A stretch of DNA of 64,000 nucleotides from Arctopsyche grandis (lineage: Eukaryota > Arthropoda > Insecta > Trichoptera > Hydropsychidae). Positions 57,338 through 64,000 of this stretch are shown here, one piece after another. The first letter of the stretch is position 1, and every line of letters begins with the position of its first letter. The notes under the pieces were generated by a model. The model did not search any database and was not told the DNA's origin. It worked only from the letters and a program-made list of their open reading frames with translations. The stretch covers positions 28,674,839 through 28,738,838 of the forward strand of contig NC_135356.1 of the NCBI RefSeq assembly GCF_051622035.1, read 5' to 3'. A program made the translations under genes and the position numbers.

Positions 57338-59833
57338 TCTATATATAAAAAATTGAATGTCTGTGTGTGTATCTCGAATAGGCTCCTAAACCACTGAACC
57401 GATTACGATGGAACTTTCAGAATTTTTTGTATGCATGTCTGGAAAGATAACTGTGAAAAAAAACGGGAATGGGTGTCATTACTAGAGGTAGGATAACCAA
57501 GGTGCTGTCTTGAAAAAAACAGACCCATAGGGTGCTGCGTATTGTTCATTGCATTGTTAAAAGTTCGCCGAACGTTTTTTTTTTTGGACTCTAGCTTTGT
57601 AAATAGAGCTAAACCGCCCCAATTCCTGGAAAAAGCACTGTGTCTATCATATGTCTAGTCATTACTAAAGCCCGGACCCAGAGGGTGCCGTTCATGCGTA
57701 TTGTTCAAATGTTGTAAATGCATTGTTAAAGGTTTGTCGAACCTTTTTTACAAAGGATTTACAACAATGGAACAATGAGCGGCACCTTGGCTATCCTACC
57801 TCTAGTCATTACAACGCTATAATTTGAAATGTTTTCAGAATTTTTTGTATGCATGTCCGGAAAGATAACTGTGAAAAAAAAACGGGAACGGAAAGGGAAA
57901 AACGGGAATGGGTGTCATTACTAGAGGTAGGATAACCAAGGTGCTGTCTTGAAAAAAACAGACCCATAGGGTGCTGCGTATTGTTCATTGCATTGTTAAA
58001 AGTTCGCCGAACGTTTTTTTTTTTGGACTCTAGCTTTGTAAATAGAGCTAAACCGCCCCAATTCCTGGAAAAAGCACTGTGTCTATCATATGTCTAGTCA
58101 TTACTAAAGCCCGGACCCAGAGGGTGCCGTTCATGCGTATTGTTCAAATGTTGTAAATGCATTGTTAAAGGTTTGTCGAACCTTTTTTACAAAGGATTTA
58201 CAACGATGGAACAATGAGCGGCACCTTGGCTATCCTACCTCTAGTCATTACAACGCTATAATTTGAAATGTTTTCAGAATTTTTTGTATGCATGTCCGGA
58301 AAGATAACTGTGAAAAAAAAAACGGGAACGGAAAGGGAAAAACGGGAATGGGTGTCATTACTAGAGGTAGGATAACCAAGGTGCTGTCTTGAAAAAAACA
58401 GACCCATAGGGTGCTGCGTATTGTTCATTGCATTGTTAAAAGTTCGCCGAACGTTTTTTTTTTTGGACTCTAGCTTTGTAAATAGAGCTAAACCGCCCCA
58501 ATTCCTGGAAAAAGCACTGTGTCTATCATATGTCTAGTCATTACTAAAGCCCGGACCCAGAGGGTGCCGTTCATGCGTATTGTTCAAATGTTGTAAATGC
58601 ATTGTTAAAGGTTTGTCGAACCTTTTTTACAAAGGATTTACAACGATGGAACAATGAGCGGCACCTTGGCTATCCTACCTCTAGTCATTACAACGCTATA
58701 ATTTGAAATGTTTTCAGAATTTTTTGTATGCATGTCCGGAAAGATAACTGTGAAAAAGAAACGGGAACGGAAAGGGAAAAACGGGAATGGGTGTCATTAC
58801 TAGAGGTAGGATAACCAAGGTGCTGTCTTGAAAAAAACAGACCCATAGGGTGCTGCGTATTGTTCATTGCATTTTTAAAGGTTCGCCGAACGTTTTTTTT
58901 TTTGGACTCTAGCTTTGTAAATAGAGCTAAACCGCCCCAATTCCTGGAAAAAGCACTGTGTCTATCATATGTCTAGTCATTACTAAAGCCCGGACCCAGA
59001 GGGTGCCGTTCATGCGTATTGTTCAAATGTTGTAAATGCATTGTTAAAGGTTTGTCGAACCTTTTTTACAAAGGATTTACAACAATGGAACAATGAGCGG
59101 CACCTTGGCTATCCTACCTCTAGTCATTACAACGCTATAATTTGAAATGTTTTCAGAATTTTTTGTATGCATGTCCGGAAAGATAACTGTGAAAAAAAAA
59201 CCGGAACGGAAAGGGAAAAACGGGAATGGGTGTCATTACTAGAGGTAGGATAACCAAGGTGCTGTCTTGAAAAAAACAGACCCATAGGGTGCTGCGTATT
59301 GTTCATTGCATTGTTAAAAGTTCGCCGAACGTTTTTTTTTTTGGACTCTAGCTTTGTAAATAGAGCTAAACCGCCCCAATTCCTGGAAAAAGCACTGTGT
59401 CTATCATATGTCTAGTCATTACTAAAGCCCGGACCCAGAGGGTGCCGTTCATGCGTATTGTTCAAATGTTGTAAATGCATTGTTAAAGGTTTGTCGAACC
59501 TTTTTTACAAAGGATTTACAACAATGGAACAATGAGCGGCACCTTGGCTATCCTACCTCTAGTCATTACAACGCTATAATTTGAAATGTTTTCAGAATTT
59601 TTTGTATGCATGTCCGGAAAGATAACTGTGAAAAAAAAACCGGAACGGAAAGGGAAAAACGGGAATGGGTGTCATTACTAGAGGTAGGATAACCAAGGTG
59701 CTGTCTTGAAAAAAACAGACCCATAGGGTGCTGCGTATTGTTCATTGCATTTTTAAAGGTTCGCCGAACGTTTTTTTTTTTGGACTCTAGCTTTGTAAAT
59801 AGAGCTAAACCGCCCCAATTCCTGGAAAAACCA
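57338..59833 (+). repeat. Tandem array, period 439-440 bp: MITE nested in Helitron-like family B
   Basis: Successive copies of GTTTTCAGAATTTTTTGTAT start at 57831, 58270, 58710, 59149 and 59588, after an initial partial unit from about 57417. Each unit holds a family-B segment (CATGTCCGGAAAGATAACTG, AACGGGAACGGAAAGG), then the whole MITE (CTAGAGGTAGGATAACCAAG ... GGCTATCCTACCTCTAG), then TCATTACAACGCTATAATTT. Units differ at very few positions. The last unit is cut inside the MITE. Confidence 0.92.
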
Positions 59834-59990
59834 CTATGGCTACGATTTGATTGGTTGAATATTATTGTTTTTCGATTCAAATCTATCTACATACTAGTTA
59901 GTGTTGGTCCCGTTGATTTCAACGGGTGGTTTCGATATTTGGTTCCGATATTTGATTTTTCGTGCATTTCTAATTCGATCCCGTGGGGTA
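59833..59990 (-). mobile_element. Array flank duplicate and Helitron-like family D 3' end (D4)
   Basis: TATGGCTACGATTTGATTGG then TTGAATATT repeats the sequence at 57277-57333 on the other side of the array. CTAG at 59894 begins (minus strand) a family-D terminus, CCCGTTGAAATCAACGGG, a hairpin with a shorter loop than D2. Confidence 0.6.
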
Positions 59991-60049
59991 GACCCATTGT
60001 GAACATAATTTCGCAATAATAACAATCAAATTCAGTTTTCGACAAAAAA

Positions 60050-60640
60050 GTTTGAACATCGACCGTCGTATATCGCGCTAGCCACCTATTGTATAACGAT
60101 CGTGAGTGCAGTTGAGCAGTGTCTTCGGAGCAGTCAGGTTGAGCGCAACTGGCCTGCGAGCGTGTTGAGTGCGTGAGCGATAGTGGGGAGTGTGGGGGGG
60201 GGAGGAGCGAGCTTTGCAAAGCGTATGATCGACTGTGATTGGTCGAAGTGCGATTATAGGAGGAGCCTAAGCTCCCCTCTGCTTTGCGCGATAGCTTCAG
60301 TAGTGTGGATTGCGGGTAGTGCGGCACATGCGCAGTGAGTATCCGCGTGCGCACACGTCAGAGCGGCGAGCGCTGGCGGCGCGCGGGCGCTCTGACGTGT
60401 GATGGGGGCCCATTGCCGTTTCCACTGGGGGGCAAAGCCCCGCAATTGCGCCCCCAACGCCGACACGTGACCGCCACCAACCGCTACCGAACACAGATGG
60501 GAGTTTACCAAGAAGCGTCTCCCGCCGGGACTGTCATGCACTGGGTGAGCCTTCGAACTTCAACACTCTTAACCACTCAGTGATCCCACAATCCCACCCC
60601 CATCCCACCCCCTTCACCACAACCACCTCATCCTCATCCA
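60050..60640 (+). promoter_or_regulatory. CpG-rich region, candidate promoter and 5' exon
   Basis: The only extended GC- and CpG-rich stretch besides the minisatellite. It contains GTGCGCACACGTCAGAGCGG facing GCGCTCTGACGTGTGATGG, an inverted pair around 60350-60400, and AGTTGAGCAGTGTC-like initiator motifs. A simple-repeat CA/CCACCC stretch follows. Alternatives are a GC-rich transposon end or an unrecognised repeat. Confidence 0.35.
60497..60544 (+). CDS. Possible first coding exon (16 codons)
   Basis: ACACAGATGG starts a frame reading MGVYQEASPAGTVMHW and meets a good donor, TGG|GTGAGC, at 60545 (phase 0). The downstream exons would lie beyond the window. I do not recognise the peptide. 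A minus-strand frame also crosses this region, and neither is proven. Confidence 0.25.
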
Positions 60641-63600
60641 AGTGTGTGTGTGTGTGTGTATGACTCCAAAGGGCTGGAAAGCCCAGATCAGTGCTTAGTC
60701 AAAGTGGGTTTACATACATATACAGTGTCCAACTTTTATTTATACCTCAAATTTACACAGTGAAGAGATGTCTTGGGAAAGTCTTTCACTTGAGTGATTA
60801 GATTTATAAAAGCTCTTAGATATACATATGTATACAATGGCTTATATAGATGTGAATATTGTTATATTTCACTATAGTTCAATTACCATTAGGAACTTAT
60901 TTGCAAGATTTTTTTTTTTAACCCGTTATTTCTTTTTTTTTTTTGTTTTGTTTTTTATTACCTTAATCCTTTTTGATTAACTTTCTACTGTTATTCACCA
61001 TAATCTATTATTTAAAAATTTGTCACTATTTTCTTTTTGTATTGTTATTTTTTTTCTTTTTTATTGGCCTTCATAGCAAGTTCCATTTTTCATTTTTATG
61101 CTATTTGAAGAAACTTTTAATTGGCTTATGTTTAACTATTTATTTTATTATCTTGGATTTAGCTGTAAGTTTCTCTCTGTTTATTAAATAAATAAAATAC
61201 TCGGTGTTACTCAACGCCCCACTGTGGGCAATTTGAATCGTTTGTGACGCGTGTTTATGCGTACTGTTATAAATTCATGATGTTTTTCGTTCGATTTTTT
61301 TGTTTTGTTTTATAATGTGTGGTTGATCTGTTGCAATGTAGGCAGTGGCGTATCTATCTGTGTATGTACCTGATAGAAAAGTCCAATCGTGAAAGTTTCC
61401 ATTTAGAGCACTGGATATACTCAGTATAATTTGTCTGAAAAGTTTCGAAAGTAATAAAAATTACTCGATTCATACACTTGTATATTTGTATATATGTACA
61501 TGTAAAATATTATTTTGCTTCTCGTTTATTTGTGAAATGTGAAAAAAGTTGGATTTACATATCCTTATATATGTATATTTCGTTGCAGACCATAAAAATC
61601 TATTTGGGTTCAAGTGAGAAAATTAATCACGTAATTCCATTATTAAAAAAAAACTTTATTGGAAACACAACACAAAATTTTGTAAGCCTTAAATCGAGAA
61701 AGACGTATTTTTAAAATCGGTGAACTATGTTAAATTTATTTTTTGTATAATTATCATACTGTGTAAATATGTACGAACGAACAATTTGAATTATTTCATG
61801 TCATATTTATAAAATTTACGTTAAGGGAGAGGGTTGGGGAGGCCTTGGATAAATTTTGTATGAAGGCCCGAAATTCTTAGCTACGCCACTGAATGTTCTC
61901 CATTAAATTTCAGACCCTATTCGTTAAGGGGGGTGGTGGCCTCATGTTGAGGGTTTCATGGTTGACGTCATCGACCGTTTAAATGGCTTTGATAATACTA
62001 TTTTGTTTATTTCTTATTTTTGTTAGATTTATACTTAATTCATAGAATACGTTCACAATAGATATATGGAAGTAGTGAAAGCAAGAAGAAAGTTTGTCAG
62101 TATTCGGATGATTATTTGAATTTCGGTTTAAGCACTTAGGGCATTATTCGCACACGAGACTTGCTGCTGGGAAAGGTATTTCTTCAGGTATTTGTTAATC
62201 CGTACGATATTTTTATTGCGGCAAGTTTCTCCTACATTTCTTCAAACATGGATAAAATAACATCAAAACCACTTCAGGGAGTGATTTTGGGACTGGGTGC
62301 CATAGGAAGATTATTCATTAAAAAAAGCACATACCACGTGTCTCTCTGTGTATTTGCGCCTTATTTGCATGAATTGTGCAATGTCAAATAAATTTTTTTT
62401 TCAGAATTTGATTAGCTATAACATTATGATATGGAGATTTTTGAAGCGTTAAAGTGGAATTGTATAAATAAGGTTAAGAAACACTGATCAAATGATTTTA
62501 TAATTTATTTTATGCACTTTCTTTCGCGCTAGTTTATATAATATTTCTCTTATTTTATTGTTGGGGTTTAGGATTATAGCACAAAAAAACTCAACCCAAT
62601 TACAATTCTAATCAAATTTTCATAATACATTCTATATGTTAATCATTTAAAGACTCATAATGATAATGATTCTCGCCAAATCTGCAAGAATCGCCTCAAA
62701 AATTATCATCAGATAAATTTGAAAAACTCCGACTAGAAACAGTTTATCTGTATTCTAATATAATTTAAATCTCGTAATTATCGAAAAAACCAAATGAATT
62801 TTTCAATTTCGGTCTGAATTTGAGCATATAATTATTGTTTAACCAGTTAGTGGTTGTACTATTTTTAAACAGGTTTTAAATGCATATAAATTTTCATTTT
62901 ATAATAATCGTTCCTTCGGATGACTCGCCAAAAATTTTCTAGATTTTTTTCGACTTTTTTGCAATATCGACAATCAAGCATTGATCTAAAATATCCAAAT
63001 TTAACGTCACAGTTGCGTTGATTCAAATCAATAACTACGGTGTTTAGCGGACTTTTTTAACGCAACTATAACAATATATATATGTAGATCCGATCGTTCA
63101 ATTTTTTCAAGAAAATCATGGCGATAATTCAAATTAAAATCATCATTAAGCGGTGGGATCTCTTATCATGGCGATGACATTAAGCGACGGGTTATTTTAT
63201 CATGGTTAGGAAGATTGAAAAAATAAAGTCTCTCAAACATGCATACCAACAAAAGCAATTCAGCTGAGCAACTATATATGTATGTACGTAGATGTGTATA
63301 AATGATAATAAACTGCCATTTTTCAGTTAGTACATTTCTGACAAGCAGTCGATGGAGAAGTCACAAAATCAACTTACTGAAGTAAATAAAAGCTTTAGTC
63401 TTGCATACCATTTTTGTGAATTTAAATGTTTGATTACAAAAATTTTAATTATTACGTTATTAATATTTGTGATTTAAATTCTCATTTTGATTTTTGTCAG
63501 TTTTTAATTGGAATCTTACGTCAAATATTATTTATTTTTTATACACACATACTTTGCAGATTTACATATACATATTTAATTTATATTTAAAACCTAGATA

Positions 63601-64000
63601 GATTTGGTTGGGTTTTGTCGTTATTATTTTATTGTGTATATTCTTTATTGTTGTTTTTAATTGATTTGAGGAAGACGAAGTATGTATCAATAATACAAAT
63701 AATATTATATTTTTATATATGTATATATACATGTTAGTTTATTAACCTACAACTGCTTAATAAATATGTAGATTAAATGAGTACATATACATAAATGTTG
63801 TATGTACATACATAATATATTTTATGACTTTATTTACTTTCAATTGTGAACTTTAAACTTTGTCTTCAATTAATGAATATAATAAATGTTTACTAAACAT
63901 ATTCTTACATTTCAATATGAAATTAATTGTAATCTATAAGCACAATATACATAAATGTTTTATTAGGTCAATATTTTATGAAACGATGCAAAACAGTGTT
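60641..64000. other. AT-rich DNA, no gene supported
   Basis: 62140-62350 resembles the decayed MITE C interior (CTCCTACATTTCTTCAAACA, TGGGACTGGGTGCCATAG). A GTGTGT tract is at 60643-60658. ATTATAGCACAAAAAAACTC near 62575 may be a diverged N-family piece. If the 60497 exon is real, this is its first intron. Confidence 0.45.

Noticed and set aside
57338..59833. CRISPR-like array
   Set aside because: The repeats are 439 bp, directly contiguous, with no unique spacers, in insect DNA; it is a satellite-type tandem array.

Overview
The window is nuclear DNA of an insect. It is AT-rich and full of introns. Both recognisable host genes have canonical GT-AG splice sites, and the rest is dense with Helitron-like elements, DNA-transposon derivatives, SINEs and non-LTR retrotransposon remnants of insect type. 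I cannot fix the order from sequence alone; the many TACATA/GTATGT microsatellites resemble dipteran DNA but are not decisive.

Layout. (1) Positions 1-16135, plus strand: the 3' part of a Band-7/stomatin-like gene. Five exons (1-38, 2096-2168, 4182-4524, 8975-9155, 16025-16135) join in frame and end at a stop codon. Its introns hold Helitron-like elements, a long foldback, hAT and piggyBac remnants, an RTE-clade retrotransposon fragment ending just before exon 4, and a recurrent 1-1.5 kb noncoding repeat here called R. (2) Positions 16.7-20.9 kb: a solo LTR, a hAT-like terminal-inverted-repeat (TIR) element and little else. (3) Positions 20990-34277, minus strand: a complete nine-exon gene for a secreted 432-residue CUB-domain protein of an uncharacterised arthropod family. 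Its fifth intron contains three decayed tandem copies of exon 6. (4) Positions 35-60 kb: a mobile-element mosaic with no supportable host gene. It contains several Helitron-like families, some inserted exactly end to end, Harbinger-like MITEs, a second solo LTR, reverse-transcriptase C-terminal fragments, two R copies, and a 439-bp tandem array whose unit is a MITE nested in a Helitron-like element. (5) Positions 60.0-60.6 kb: the only CpG-rich stretch, possibly a promoter and first exon (plus strand) of a gene extending beyond the window. (6) Positions 60.6-64 kb: AT-rich DNA with nothing coding that I can support.

The two host genes converge (plus then minus) and show no evident functional link. 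Stomatin-family proteins are inner-leaflet membrane scaffolds; the CUB protein is predicted to be secreted. I saw no RNA gene, CRISPR array or prokaryotic-type system. The most unusual items are the pseudo-exon array, the nested tandem array, the R family with regularly spaced ETS-like motifs, and the exon-4 acceptor of the stomatin gene, which has almost no pyrimidine tract and lies next to a retrotransposon.
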